A program made the translations under genes and the position numbers. A model generated the notes under the pieces. The model ran no database searches. It had not been told where the DNA came from and saw nothing but the letters and a program-made list of their open reading frames with translations. From Duganella radicis (GTDB taxonomy: Bacteria; Pseudomonadota; Gammaproteobacteria; Burkholderiales; Burkholderiaceae_D): DNA of 64,000 nt. The first letter of the stretch is position 1. Each line of letters begins with the position of its first letter. The DNA is taken from assembly GCF_009720825.1 (NCBI RefSeq), contig NZ_WNKY01000003.1, forward strand, positions 124,001 through 188,000, written 5' to 3'. Shown here in pieces: positions 55,042 through 62,814 of this stretch.

Positions 55042-56472
55042 TTATGCTTTTGTATATGCCGTCTTGACGGTGGTGAAGAACTCCGCCGCGTAGCTGCCCT
55101 GTTCGCGCGCGCCATAGCTGGAACCCTTGCTGCCGCCGAACGGCACGTGGTAGTCCACGCCGGCGGTTGGCACGTTGACCATCACCATGCCGGCCTGCGC
55201 GTGCCGCTTGAAGTGGGCGGCGTGGCGCAGCGAGCTGGTGCAGATGCCGGCGGTCAGGCCGAAGGGGCTGGCGTTGGCGATGTCCAGCGCATGCTCATAG
55301 TTGTCGGCCGGGATGGCGCAGGCCACCGGGCCGAAGATTTCCTCCTGGGCGATGCGCATGGCCGGGGCGGCGTCGGCGAACAGGGCGGGACGCATGAAGT
55401 AACCTTCGGTGTCGCGTTGCAAAGCCTCGCCGCCGAAGACCAGCCGCGCGCCCTCGTCGCGGCCGATGGCCACATAGTCCAGGTCCTGTCGCAGCTGGGC
55501 GGCGTCGGCCACCGGGCCGATCTGGGTGTCGGGGCGCAGCGCGTGGCCGACTTGCAGCGTGGCCAGCTGTTCCTGCATGCGCTGGACAAAGCGCGGATAA
55601 ATGCCTTTTTCCACGATGAAGCGCGACGAGGCGGTGCAGCGCTGCCCGGTCGAGAAATAGGCGCCCTGGATGGCGCAGTCGACGGCGGTGTCGAGATCGG
55701 CGTCGTTGAGCACCAGCAGCGGATTCTTGCCGCCCATCTCCAGCTGCACCTTGGCGCGGCGCTGGGCCGCCGTGGCCAGCAGCCGGTGTCCGGTCTCCAC
55801 CGAGCCGGTGAAGCTGATCGCCGCCACCGACGGCGACTCGATCATGGCTTGCCCGACCACGCCGCCGCGCCCCATCACCAGGTTGAACACGCCGGCCGGC
55901 AGACCGGAGCGGCTGATGATCTCGGCCAGCGCCCAGGCGCTGCCGGGCACCAGGTCTGCCGGCTTGAACACCACCGTGTTGCCGTAGGCGAGAGCGGGTG
56001 CGATCTTCCAGGCCGGGATCGCCATCGGAAAGTTCCACGGCGTGATGATGCCGACCACGCCGACCGGCTCGCGCGTGATGTCGACCTCGATCTCGGGCCG
56101 CACCGAGGCCAGCTTGTCGCCGCGCTGGCGCAGCGCCTCGCCGGCGAAAAACTTGAAGATGTGGCCGGCGCGCGCCACCTCGGCCACCGCTTCGGCCAGG
56201 GTCTTGCCTTCCTCGCGGGCCAGCAGGGTGCCCAGGTCCTGTTGACGGCGCAGCAGTTCGGCGCCGATGAAGTCGAGCGCGATGGCGCGCCGCTGGATGC
56301 CGGCATGGGCCCAGGCGTGCCGGGCGTCGCTGGCGGCGGCGATGGCTTGCCTCGCCTGCACGGCGTCGGCCTGCGCATACACGCCGACCAGCTCGCCGAG
56401 ATCGGAGGGATTGAGGTTCTCGCGGACGGTGGGGCCGGTCACCCACTCGCCGCCGATCAGGTTGGCGTGCAT
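55042..56472 (-). CDS. NAD(P)-dependent aldehyde dehydrogenase
   Basis: 476 aa with the complete family set: PWNFPMAIPAWKIAPALAYGN, FTGSVETGHRLL cofactor loop, general-base Glu in LEMGGKNPLL, nucleophile Cys279 in STGQRCTASSR, and EEIFGPVACAI. The overall pattern is closest to succinate- or ketoglutarate-semialdehyde dehydrogenases that act on small aldehyde acids. It lies 5 bases from the FAH gene stop and 30 bases ahead of the hydroxylase start, all on the minus strand. It likely oxidises an aldehyde from ring cleavage or side-chain shortening. Confidence 0.94.
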   Translation of the reverse strand: MHANLIGGEWVTGPTVRENLNPSDLGELVGVYAQADAVQARQAIAAASDARHAWAHAGIQRRAIALDFIGAELLRRQQDLGTLLAREEGKTLAEAVAEVARAGHIFKFFAGEALRQRGDKLASVRPEIEVDITREPVGVVGIITPWNFPMAIPAWKIAPALAYGNTVVFKPADLVPGSAWALAEIISRSGLPAGVFNLVMGRGGVVGQAMIESPSVAAISFTGSVETGHRLLATAAQRRAKVQLEMGGKNPLLVLNDADLDTAVDCAIQGAYFSTGQRCTASSRFIVEKGIYPRFVQRMQEQLATLQVGHALRPDTQIGPVADAAQLRQDLDYVAIGRDEGARLVFGGEALQRDTEGYFMRPALFADAAPAMRIAQEEIFGPVACAIPADNYEHALDIANASPFGLTAGICTSSLRHAAHFKRHAQAGMVMVNVPTAGVDYHVPFGGSKGSSYGAREQGSYAAEFFTTVKTAYTKA

Positions 56473-56476
56473 GGCG

Positions 56477-57328
56477 TCAGGCTTCGTCGGCCACCGGATT
56501 GGACAGGGTGCCGATCTGCGAAATCACCACCTCGTAGCGGTCGCCGGCCTTCAGGAACACCGGCGGCGTGCGCTTGAAGCCGATGCCGCTCGGGGTGCCG
56601 GTGGCCAGGATGTCGCCCGGATTCCACGGCAGCGCTTTGGAAATGTAGGCGATCAGCGCCGGGATGTCGAACGCCAGCTCGGACAGCTTGCCGTGCTGCA
56701 TGCGCTCGCCGTTGAGCAGGCCGGTGACGGTCAGTTCGCGGTAGTCGGCGATCTCGTCGGCGGTGACCAGCCACGGGCCGATGGCGCCGGTGGCGGCGAA
56801 GTTCTTGCCCATGCCGTACTGGTGGGTGTGGAACTGCCAATCGCGCACGCTGGCGTCGTTGAAGCAGGTATAGCCGGCCACGTGTTCCATGGCGTCGGCC
56901 GGGTCGATGTGCGCGCCGCCCTTGCCGATCACCACGGCCAGCTCGGCCTCGAAGTCGAAATCGGCCGAGGCCTTGGGGCGCAGCAGCGGCGCCTCGTGCG
57001 CCAGCAGGGTTTCGCTGTAGCGCTGGAAGATCACCGGATACTGGCCCACCTTGCGGCCGGCCTCAGCGGCGTGTTCCACATAGTTGATGCCGACACACAC
57101 CACCTTGCCGGGACGCGGAATCACTGGCGCCAGCTGCACGCTGTCGAGCGCATAGTCGGCCTTGGCGGCGGCGACCAGTTGGCCTGCTTGCGCCACCAGC
57201 GCGTTGTCCGCGAGCAGGGCCGCCAGATCTGGCACGCCGTTCAGGCGATGGGTCAGTTCCACCACGCCGTTGGCAGTGACGGCGCCAAAGTGCGCCTGGC
57301 CGGCGCGGTGATACGAAATCAGTTTCAT
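56477..57328 (-). CDS. Fumarylacetoacetate hydrolase (FAH) family protein
   Basis: 283 aa from ATG 57328 after AAGGAGAAAAGC. The family core begins VVCVGINYVEHAAE, and metal ligands are supplied by FDFEAELAVVIGK and YTCFNDASVRDWQ; GDILATGTPSGIGF ends the fold. Members split or hydrate ring-fission products, act as 2-oxohepta-diene hydratase/decarboxylases, or hydrolyse acylpyruvates. It is the first gene of the minus-strand catabolic operon, and its promoter carries the perfect 14-base palindrome TTTTGTGCACAAAA. The specific reaction here is open. Confidence 0.92.
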   Translation of the reverse strand: MKLISYHRAGQAHFGAVTANGVVELTHRLNGVPDLAALLADNALVAQAGQLVAAAKADYALDSVQLAPVIPRPGKVVCVGINYVEHAAEAGRKVGQYPVIFQRYSETLLAHEAPLLRPKASADFDFEAELAVVIGKGGAHIDPADAMEHVAGYTCFNDASVRDWQFHTHQYGMGKNFAATGAIGPWLVTADEIADYRELTVTGLLNGERMQHGKLSELAFDIPALIAYISKALPWNPGDILATGTPSGIGFKRTPPVFLKAGDRYEVVISQIGTLSNPVADEA

Positions 57329-57368
57329 GCTTTTCTCCTTGGGTCTATGTCGGGCGACGATGCAGACG

Positions 57369-57439
57369 ATTATAGGATTAATTTTTAATTTTGTGCACAA
57401 AAATATTTAGTTTGCATAAAAATGACTGCTATGTATAAT
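57369..57439. promoter_or_regulatory. Divergent promoter with the best 14-base operator palindrome
   Basis: For the FAH operon (minus), TATAAT lies at 57374 to 57369, and its -35 region falls inside the perfect palindrome TTTTGTGCACAAAA (57389-57402). For the DUF1185 operon (plus), TTGCAT (57412-57417) and TATAAT (57434-57439) have a 16-base spacer. A second site at 57408-57421 (10 of 14 matches) is exactly 19 bases after the first and overlaps that -35. Both promoters can thus be controlled by one bound protein. Confidence 0.7.
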
Positions 57440-57491
57440 CGGTGACAGGATACTTTTGCGGCCGCAGTGCCGCCTGACTGAGGAGAATTGC

Positions 57492-58073
57492 ATGTCGCTC
57501 GTGAATGTGCGGAAGTACAAACTGGATGTGGAGGAATGCTGGCACGAGGGCGGGCCGCGGCTGGCCACGCCGCTGCGGGTGGCGGTGGCGGCGGCGGTGG
57601 TGAAGAACCCGTTTACCGGCCGCTATGAACCGGACCTGCTGCCGTTCATGGCGGAACTGCGCCAGCTGGGCAGCGAACTGTCGGCGCGCGCGATTGCCGC
57701 GCTGGGCGGCGTGGAGGCGGTGCAGGCCTACGGCAAGGCCGCCATCGTCGGCGAGGATGGCGAACTGGAACATGGCGCCGTGTGGCACGAGGCGGGCGGC
57801 TGGGCCATGCGCGAGGCGCTGGGGCAGCCCAAGGCGATCGTGCCGTCGGCCAAGACCATCGCTGGCATCGGCACGCGCCTGATCGTTCCACTGGGCCATG
57901 TGCAGGCGGCCTACGTGCGCAGCCACTTCGGTTCGGCCGAGATGACGATCTGGGACGGTCCGCGCCGTGACGAGATCGTATTCGGCCTGGCCATGGCGAC
58001 CGGCGGCCGCGTGCATGCGCGCCTGGGCGGCCTGGCGGCGGCTGACGTAGTGGGCAACGACGGCCTGCGATAA
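57492..58073 (+). CDS. DUF1185 'amino acid synthesis' family protein
   Basis: 193 aa, ATG 57492 after CTGAGGAGAATTGC. The sequence VRKYKLDVEECWHEGGP, AAVVKNPFTGRYEPDL, GKAAIVGEDGELEHGAVWHEA and MTIWDGPRRDEIVFGLAMATGGR is the full DUF1185 (PF06684) pattern. The family name reflects an old genetic hint, and no biochemical role is firmly known. In this type of locus it is paired with a cupin and aromatic-degradation genes, so an isomerase, tautomerase or lactone-type step is possible. First of three plus-strand genes in the regulon. Confidence 0.88.
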   Translation: MSLVNVRKYKLDVEECWHEGGPRLATPLRVAVAAAVVKNPFTGRYEPDLLPFMAELRQLGSELSARAIAALGGVEAVQAYGKAAIVGEDGELEHGAVWHEAGGWAMREALGQPKAIVPSAKTIAGIGTRLIVPLGHVQAAYVRSHFGSAEMTIWDGPRRDEIVFGLAMATGGRVHARLGGLAAADVVGNDGLR

Positions 58074-58094
58074 TACAAAAAACAGGAGGAGACC

Positions 58095-58634
58095 ATGAAA
58101 ATACGACGCATCGTCACCGGCCACGACGGCCAGGGCGCATCCATCTTTGCCTTGGATGCGCCGGCGCCGCGCGCCAGCGTGATTCCCGCCATTGCCGGCC
58201 ACGCCTTCGCACAAGTGTGGGCGACCGGACCGGGCGCCAGCGTGCCGTGGAACGGCGCCGACCCGACGCTGGGTGGCGGCTCGCTGCTGCCGGCCGCCGG
58301 CGGCAGCAGCCTGCTGGTGGTGGCGTTTCCGCCGGCCGAGGTCTTCATGCGACCGGACTTCGATGGCGCCGCCGCCGGCGCGCAACTGGCGGCGGCCGCA
58401 CCCGGCCTGATCGACACCTTCGAAGCCGACCATCCCGGCATGCACACCACCGACAGCGTCGATTATGGCTTTGTGCTGGACGGCGAAATCTGGCTGGAGC
58501 TCGACCATGGGGAAGAGAAGCTGGTACGTCCCGGCGATATCGTGGTGCAGAACGGCACCCGCCACGCGTGGCGCAACAAGACCGACAAGCCGGTCACGGT
58601 TGCCTTCGTGCTGGTGGGCGCGCAGCGCACATGA
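58095..58634 (+). CDS. Cupin-domain protein
   Basis: 179 aa with an ATG following CAGGAGGAGACC. The C-terminal cupin barrel shows HTTDSVDYGFVLDGEIWLELD and KLVRPGDIVVQNGTRHAWRN, the two metal-binding cupin motifs; the metal-site His and Glu of motif 1 are partly replaced (HTTDSVDYGF), while motif 2 keeps its His. The N-terminal 90 residues look like a degenerate second cupin half. Possible roles are an isomerase or dioxygenase-like step on a phenolic, or ligand binding. Its stop overlaps the nitroreductase start (ATGA). Confidence 0.85.
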   Translation: MKIRRIVTGHDGQGASIFALDAPAPRASVIPAIAGHAFAQVWATGPGASVPWNGADPTLGGGSLLPAAGGSSLLVVAFPPAEVFMRPDFDGAAAGAQLAAAAPGLIDTFEADHPGMHTTDSVDYGFVLDGEIWLELDHGEEKLVRPGDIVVQNGTRHAWRNKTDKPVTVAFVLVGAQRT

Positions 58635-59212
58635 GCGCCGAGATGCAGGCGCGGCTGTTCCTGGAGGCGCGCAGCCAGAATCGCTGGCTGCCGCGCCCGG
58701 TGCCGGACAGCCTGTTGCGCGAGTTGTACGAGCTGATGAAGTGGGGCCCGACCAGCATGAACAGCTCGCCGCTGCGGGTGTTGTTCCTGCGCAGCGAGGA
58801 GGCGCGCCAGCGGCTGCTGCCGGCGATGGCCGCGCCCAACGTCGACAAAGTCCGCACGGCGCCGGTGCTGGCCATCGTTGCCTACGACACCTGCTTCTAC
58901 GAGCGGATGCCTTACTTGTTCCCGCATCGGCCGGAAGCCGGCGATCTGTTCCGCCGCAACGTCAAGCTCAGCCAGGACACCGCCTTCCGCAACAGCAGCT
59001 TGCAGGGCGCCTACCTGATGGTGGCGGCGCGCCTGCTGGGGCTGGATTGCGGGCCGCTCTCCGGCTTCGATGAGCAACGAGTGAACGACACGTTCTTTGC
59101 CGACAGCTCCCTGCGCGTCAACTTCCTCTGCGGCCTCGGCTACGGCGACCCTGACGGCCTGTTCCCACGCCACCCGCGCCTGCCATTCGAGGAAGCCTGC
59201 CAACTGCTGTAG
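58631..59212 (+). CDS. RutE/HadB-like nitroreductase-family oxidoreductase
   Basis: 193 aa. FMN-binding nitroreductase fold: LLRELYELMKWGPTSMNSSPLRV supplies the FMN phosphate loop, and NSSLQGAYLMVAARLLGLDCGPLSGFD and VNFLCGLGYGD are typical of the malonic-semialdehyde reductase RutE group. Members reduce small aldehydes, quinones or nitro compounds. Coupled translation with the cupin gene suggests work on the same intermediate. It converges on panB with only 8 bases between the stops. Confidence 0.9.
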   Translation: MSAEMQARLFLEARSQNRWLPRPVPDSLLRELYELMKWGPTSMNSSPLRVLFLRSEEARQRLLPAMAAPNVDKVRTAPVLAIVAYDTCFYERMPYLFPHRPEAGDLFRRNVKLSQDTAFRNSSLQGAYLMVAARLLGLDCGPLSGFDEQRVNDTFFADSSLRVNFLCGLGYGDPDGLFPRHPRLPFEEACQLL

Positions 59213-59220
59213 CGGCCGCG

Positions 59221-60036
59221 CTAGAAGCAGTGTTCTGTCGACGGGAAGGACTTCTCCTTGACTGTTACGACATAACTACGAATGGCATCCGCTATGCTCG
59301 ATTGTCCGGCCATGAAATTGCGGACGAAGCGCGCTTTTTTGCCAGGGAAGACATCCAGCATGTCGTGCATGACCAGCACCTGGCCGGAGCAATCAGGGCC
59401 GGCGCCTATGCCGATGGTCGGCATTGAAAGCGCTTCGGTCAGTTCCTTGCCCAATGCGGCAGGTATGGCTTCAAGCAGGAGCATGGAGGCTCCTGCCGCT
59501 TCCAATGCAAGCGCTTCATCTTTCAAGCGTTGCGCCGCTTCGGCGGTTTTCCCCTGGACTTTGAAACCGCCGAGCTGGTGCACATATTGCGGTGTCAGGC
59601 CGAGATGGGCGAAAACCGGTATGCCGCGCTCTGTCAGAAACTGTACGGTATCGCGTAGCCATAGGCCGCCCTCGATTTTGACCATCTGCGCGCCGGCCTG
59701 CATCAGCTTGACCGCATTCTCATAAGCGGTCCGGGGTGTGCCGTAACTGCCGAAAGGCATATCCGCCGTCAAAAACGCAGTGCGGTTCCCGCGAGCGACA
59801 CATTCCGTATGGTACGCAATGTCGTTGACGCTTACCCCTAGTGTGGTGCCACGGCCCTGGCAGACGTTACCCAAGGAGTCGCCTACCAGCAGCATATCAA
59901 CGCCGCATTGATCCATCAGCGTTGCGAAGCTGGCGTCGTAGCAGGTCAGCATGGCGATCTTTTCGCCGGCGTTTGCCATTTCCCGCAGACGCGGCAAAGT
60001 CACCGATGTTGAACGGTTTGGAAGGTACGCGTTCAT
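59221..60036 (-). CDS. panB: 3-Methyl-2-oxobutanoate hydroxymethyltransferase (PanB)
   Basis: 271 aa, first step of pantothenate synthesis: transfers a hydroxymethyl group from methylenetetrahydrofolate to 2-oxoisovalerate. The family core is complete: [57 protein letters not shown] and [20 protein letters not shown], with Mg-binding aspartates in DSLG and ADMP. No panC is adjacent, unlike typical biosynthetic loci, and it follows azlC-azlD in one minus-strand operon. It may be a second copy that uses or diverts branched-chain keto acids. Confidence 0.95.
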   Translation of the reverse strand: MNAYLPNRSTSVTLPRLREMANAGEKIAMLTCYDASFATLMDQCGVDMLLVGDSLGNVCQGRGTTLGVSVNDIAYHTECVARGNRTAFLTADMPFGSYGTPRTAYENAVKLMQAGAQMVKIEGGLWLRDTVQFLTERGIPVFAHLGLTPQYVHQLGGFKVQGKTAEAAQRLKDEALALEAAGASMLLLEAIPAALGKELTEALSMPTIGIGAGPDCSGQVLVMHDMLDVFPGKKARFVRNFMAGQSSIADAIRSYVVTVKEKSFPSTEHCF

Positions 60037-60048
60037 TTTTTTCCTTTC

Positions 60049-60348
60049 TTAAAAGCTCAACGTGCGCAACAACCCTGCCGTCGTCACGCCAAGTAATACA
60101 GTGGGGAGCATGGACAAGCGGGTTGCAGCCAGCACCGTCACGGCAAGCGCCAGCAAGTCCTCTACACGATTGCTCACGAAATGTGGTGCAATCACCGAGA
60201 TCAACACGCAGCCAGGCGCCGATTCAAGTACCTGCATGGCGCGCGGGCTTAACGTCCGGTTGCGTAGCGCGAGGTAGCCAAGTATCCGCGTGAGATAGGT
60301 GGTGACCGCCATTGCCAATATCGACAGTACAGTGGTGTAGCTGATCAT
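60049..60348 (-). CDS. azlD: AzlD-family branched-chain amino acid export subunit
   Basis: 99 aa with about four membrane segments (4-22, 48-60, 64-80, 83-97). The start ATG 60348 overlaps the azlC stop (ATGA). VTTYLTRILGYLALRNR and ESAPGCVLISVIAPHF are typical for AzlD, the small partner of AzlC in amino-acid exporters of the LIV-E class. It ends 12 bases before panB. Confidence 0.92.
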   Translation of the reverse strand: MISYTTVLSILAMAVTTYLTRILGYLALRNRTLSPRAMQVLESAPGCVLISVIAPHFVSNRVEDLLALAVTVLAATRLSMLPTVLLGVTTAGLLRTLSF

Positions 60349-61076
60349 CGCTTGCTCCCCGCAAAAAGATACGCGGAGATCAGTCCGGATAACGCGCCGG
60401 CGGCGACGTACCAGGCGCCAGGTACCGATCGATATGTGATCGCCGCAACGGCGAGGCTGATGAACCACGGACGGGAAGGTGCGAAGCCTTTCCACATTCC
60501 TCGCAGCAGCACCAGAAAGACCGCCGGAAAAGCCATCTGCAAGCCGAAGGCTTCCAAGTCTGTGATCATGGGGCCGAGCAGGGCGCCGAGTGTGGTGAAA
60601 AACACCCAGGTCATATACAGCCCGATTGAGGCGCCCAGATAGTATCGAAGATTGAACCCGCCTGGCTTCTCGCGGGCCTGTGCATCCGCCAGCCCCATGG
60701 CCCAACTCTCATCACACATGAGGAAGAGCGCAGGTAGCGCCTGCCGCTTTGGAAGATGCCGCAAATGAGGCGCGAGCACAGCGCCCATCAGCAGGTGACG
60801 ACTGTTGATCAGGAACGTCATCGCGACGAGCAGGGCCAGTTGTGGCGGTGAGCTCCAGAGGGCAATGGCGGCGAACTCGGAGCCGCCGCCGAAATTCAAT
60901 CCGGTCAATAGCGGTACTTCCATCGGGCTAAACCCTTTGCTGCTTGCCTGCGCACCCAGGACCAGAGCGAAAGGAATAAAGCCTGCCATGACAGGTAATG
61001 CATCCCTCAAGCCCCGGCGCGCAGGAAAATTGAATAAGCTAGTCATCGTCACCAATCTCTGCAAGAAAATTGGCAT
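60345..61076 (-). CDS. azlC: AzlC-family branched-chain amino acid exporter
   Basis: 243 aa with a start at 61076; an internal ATG at 61046 is equally plausible, as neither has a strong ribosome binding site. The family pattern is clear: GLRDALPVMAGFIPFALVLGA, GLNFGGGSEFAAIAL, FLINSRHLLMGAVLAPHL and FLMCDESWAMGLA. About seven membrane helices are expected. AzlC with AzlD exports branched-chain amino acids or analogues. Divergent from the Lrp-type gene, which probably controls it, as BkdR- or AzlB-like regulators do elsewhere. Confidence 0.93.
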   Translation of the reverse strand: MPIFLQRLVTMTSLFNFPARRGLRDALPVMAGFIPFALVLGAQASSKGFSPMEVPLLTGLNFGGGSEFAAIALWSSPPQLALLVAMTFLINSRHLLMGAVLAPHLRHLPKRQALPALFLMCDESWAMGLADAQAREKPGGFNLRYYLGASIGLYMTWVFFTTLGALLGPMITDLEAFGLQMAFPAVFLVLLRGMWKGFAPSRPWFISLAVAAITYRSVPGAWYVAAGALSGLISAYLFAGSKR

Positions 61077-61189
61077 TCTGAGCTAAATTCGTTGAAATTT
61101 TTGTGCGTTGTTGTCTACGGTTTGCCACTACATTGGATGTGTATGCCGTATATTCTGTAGATCGTGCGTTTTTATGCCAAGGATTTCAA

Positions 61190-61654
61190 ATGGAGTTAAA
61201 GCTAGACAAAATCGATCACAAAATTCTGAACGAACTTCAGCGGGACGGACGCTTGCCGAATGTAGACCTGGCCAAACGCGTAGGGCTATCGCCGTCGCCC
61301 TGCCTGCGCAGGGTGCGTCTGTTGGAGGAGGCGGGAATCATCGATCGCTATGTGGCATTGCTCGACCCGGCAAAAGTGGGGGCGGGCATGACGGTGTTTG
61401 CGCGTGTCTGGCTGGTGGGACAGGACGAGAAGACGGTGAACACCTTCATCTCTGCCGTAAAAGACATGCCGCAGGTCACCGAGTGTTATTTGATGGCTGG
61501 CGACTGCGACTTCCTGCTGCGCGTCGCCGTCGCCGACCTGGACGCCTATCGGCAGTTTCAGGTGCTCTACCTGACCCGTCTGAAAGTGGTGCAGAGCGTC
61601 AAGAGCGAGATCCCGATGCAGAAGATAAAGCACACATCGCAAATCATGTTGTAA
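61190..61654 (+). CDS. Lrp/AsnC-family regulator
   Basis: 154 aa from ATG 61190 (CCAAGGATTTCAA upstream); upstream in-frame codons are not conserved-looking. The helix-turn-helix covers about 3-60 (LDKIDHKILNELQRDGRLPN, LAKRVGLSPSPCLRRVRLLE), and the RAM effector domain follows (VTECYLMAGDCDFLLRVAV). The GD-DFLL signature marks amino-acid-responsive Lrp proteins. By position, it likely senses a branched-chain amino acid and controls the divergent azlC-azlD-panB genes. Confidence 0.94.
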   Translation: MELKLDKIDHKILNELQRDGRLPNVDLAKRVGLSPSPCLRRVRLLEEAGIIDRYVALLDPAKVGAGMTVFARVWLVGQDEKTVNTFISAVKDMPQVTECYLMAGDCDFLLRVAVADLDAYRQFQVLYLTRLKVVQSVKSEIPMQKIKHTSQIML

Positions 61655-61668
61655 TCGAGGTGGCGGTT

Positions 61669-61706
61669 GGTTGACAAATATTTTTTTGATCTGTAGTTTG
61701 TCAACC
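61669..61706. promoter_or_regulatory. Inverted repeat covering the promoter and abutting the start of the XRE-ImmA gene
   Basis: GGTTGACAAA (61669-61678) and TTTGTCAACC (61697-61706) form a perfect 10-base inverted repeat. The left arm contains the -35 box TTGACA (61671-61676); after 17 bases TAGTTT (61694-61699) can act as -10, and the predicted transcription start falls at about 61706-61707. The ATG is at 61707, immediately after the right arm, with no room for a ribosome binding site. A leaderless, autorepressed gene is likely. Confidence 0.65.
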
Positions 61707-62771
61707 ATGGGAACCCCAATACATGAACGGATACGTCGAGCAAGAATTTCCAGAGGGTTGACTCTGGAGGCCTTGGCGCAAGAGCTCGGCGATATCACCA
61801 AGCAAGGACTCAGCAAGTTCGAGAAGGGCCTTGCTGTGCCAAGTTCGACCCGGCTATTGCAGCTGTCCAAGGCCTTGGGGGTGAAGCCGGAGTATTTTTT
61901 CCGCTCCAATACCGTTTCTCTGGCACCACTTGAATTTCGTAAGCTCTCCAGAATGCCGGCATATCGACAGGAACAAGTCCAGGAAATGATGCGAGATCAT
62001 CTGGAGCGCTATCTCTCGTTGGAAAAAAGTTTTGATGAGAATTTGTCGATCAAGCTGACTCCGGCACGATCGGTTGCGGTCAATTCCATTGATGATGCTG
62101 AATCGGCTGCTACGTGGTTGCGGAAGAAATGGGGTGTCGGCAATGACGCGATTGCCGACCTTATCGATCTTCTTGAGAACCAAGGTTTCAAAGTCGTTCT
62201 TCTAAACGGGATCGACAACTTTGACGGCGCTTGCGCGGCGACTGTCGATGAGCGCAACGTGCTCTTCGGGCTCAACGGTGACAGGCCAGGCGAGCGTATG
62301 CGTTTTACCGCTGCCCATGAGCTGGGGCACTGGATAATGAAGCTTCCGCAGCATATGCCTGAGAAGGACAAGGAGCGTTGTTGCCACCGTTTTGCCGCGG
62401 CATTCCTGTTCCCGGCCGGGCAAGTCAAGCTGGAGTTCGGCGTTCATCAAAGGTCCAAAGTGCATCCACAAGAGCTTTTCAATGCCAAGAAGACCTACGG
62501 CGTCTCCATGGCCATGATTAGTCTGCGATTAAAAGATTTGGGGTTGTTGAGTGACGCTGGTTATCGATCCTTGCTTATCCAGTTTGGCCAGCAGGGGTGG
62601 CGCAAATCCGAGCCTGGCGCGCTGCCCAGCGAGCGGCCCCGGCGGTTTGAATCGCTGACGTTCCGTGGGTTGTCCGAAGATATTTTTACTATCTCACGGG
62701 CCGCCGAGTTGCTCCAGATTCCCATTAGCCGATTGACCGACCGTGTTCTTGGAGCCCTTTTGCACGAATGA
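61707..62771 (+). CDS. XRE-type regulator fused to an ImmA/IrrE metallopeptidase
   Basis: 354 aa. The N-terminal helix-turn-helix (about 5-60) contains IRRARISRGLTLEALAQELGD and LSKFEKGLAVPSS. The C-terminal ImmA/IrrE domain has the zinc motif FTAAHELGHWI, with HELGH at 204-208, and the downstream CCHRFAAAFLFPA block. Proteins of this kind sense stress and cleave a repressor, or act as antitoxin-like regulators. The palindrome right at its start suggests self-control. It is monocistronic here, with no small toxin gene next to it, and converges on the SDR gene. The base composition is lower in G/C than the catabolic genes. Confidence 0.92.
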   Translation: MGTPIHERIRRARISRGLTLEALAQELGDITKQGLSKFEKGLAVPSSTRLLQLSKALGVKPEYFFRSNTVSLAPLEFRKLSRMPAYRQEQVQEMMRDHLERYLSLEKSFDENLSIKLTPARSVAVNSIDDAESAATWLRKKWGVGNDAIADLIDLLENQGFKVVLLNGIDNFDGACAATVDERNVLFGLNGDRPGERMRFTAAHELGHWIMKLPQHMPEKDKERCCHRFAAAFLFPAGQVKLEFGVHQRSKVHPQELFNAKKTYGVSMAMISLRLKDLGLLSDAGYRSLLIQFGQQGWRKSEPGALPSERPRRFESLTFRGLSEDIFTISRAAELLQIPISRLTDRVLGALLHE

Positions 62772-62814
62772 GTTCCATTGCTCGCTGGCGGACGTTTCCT
62801 GTTATTTTCGCAAA

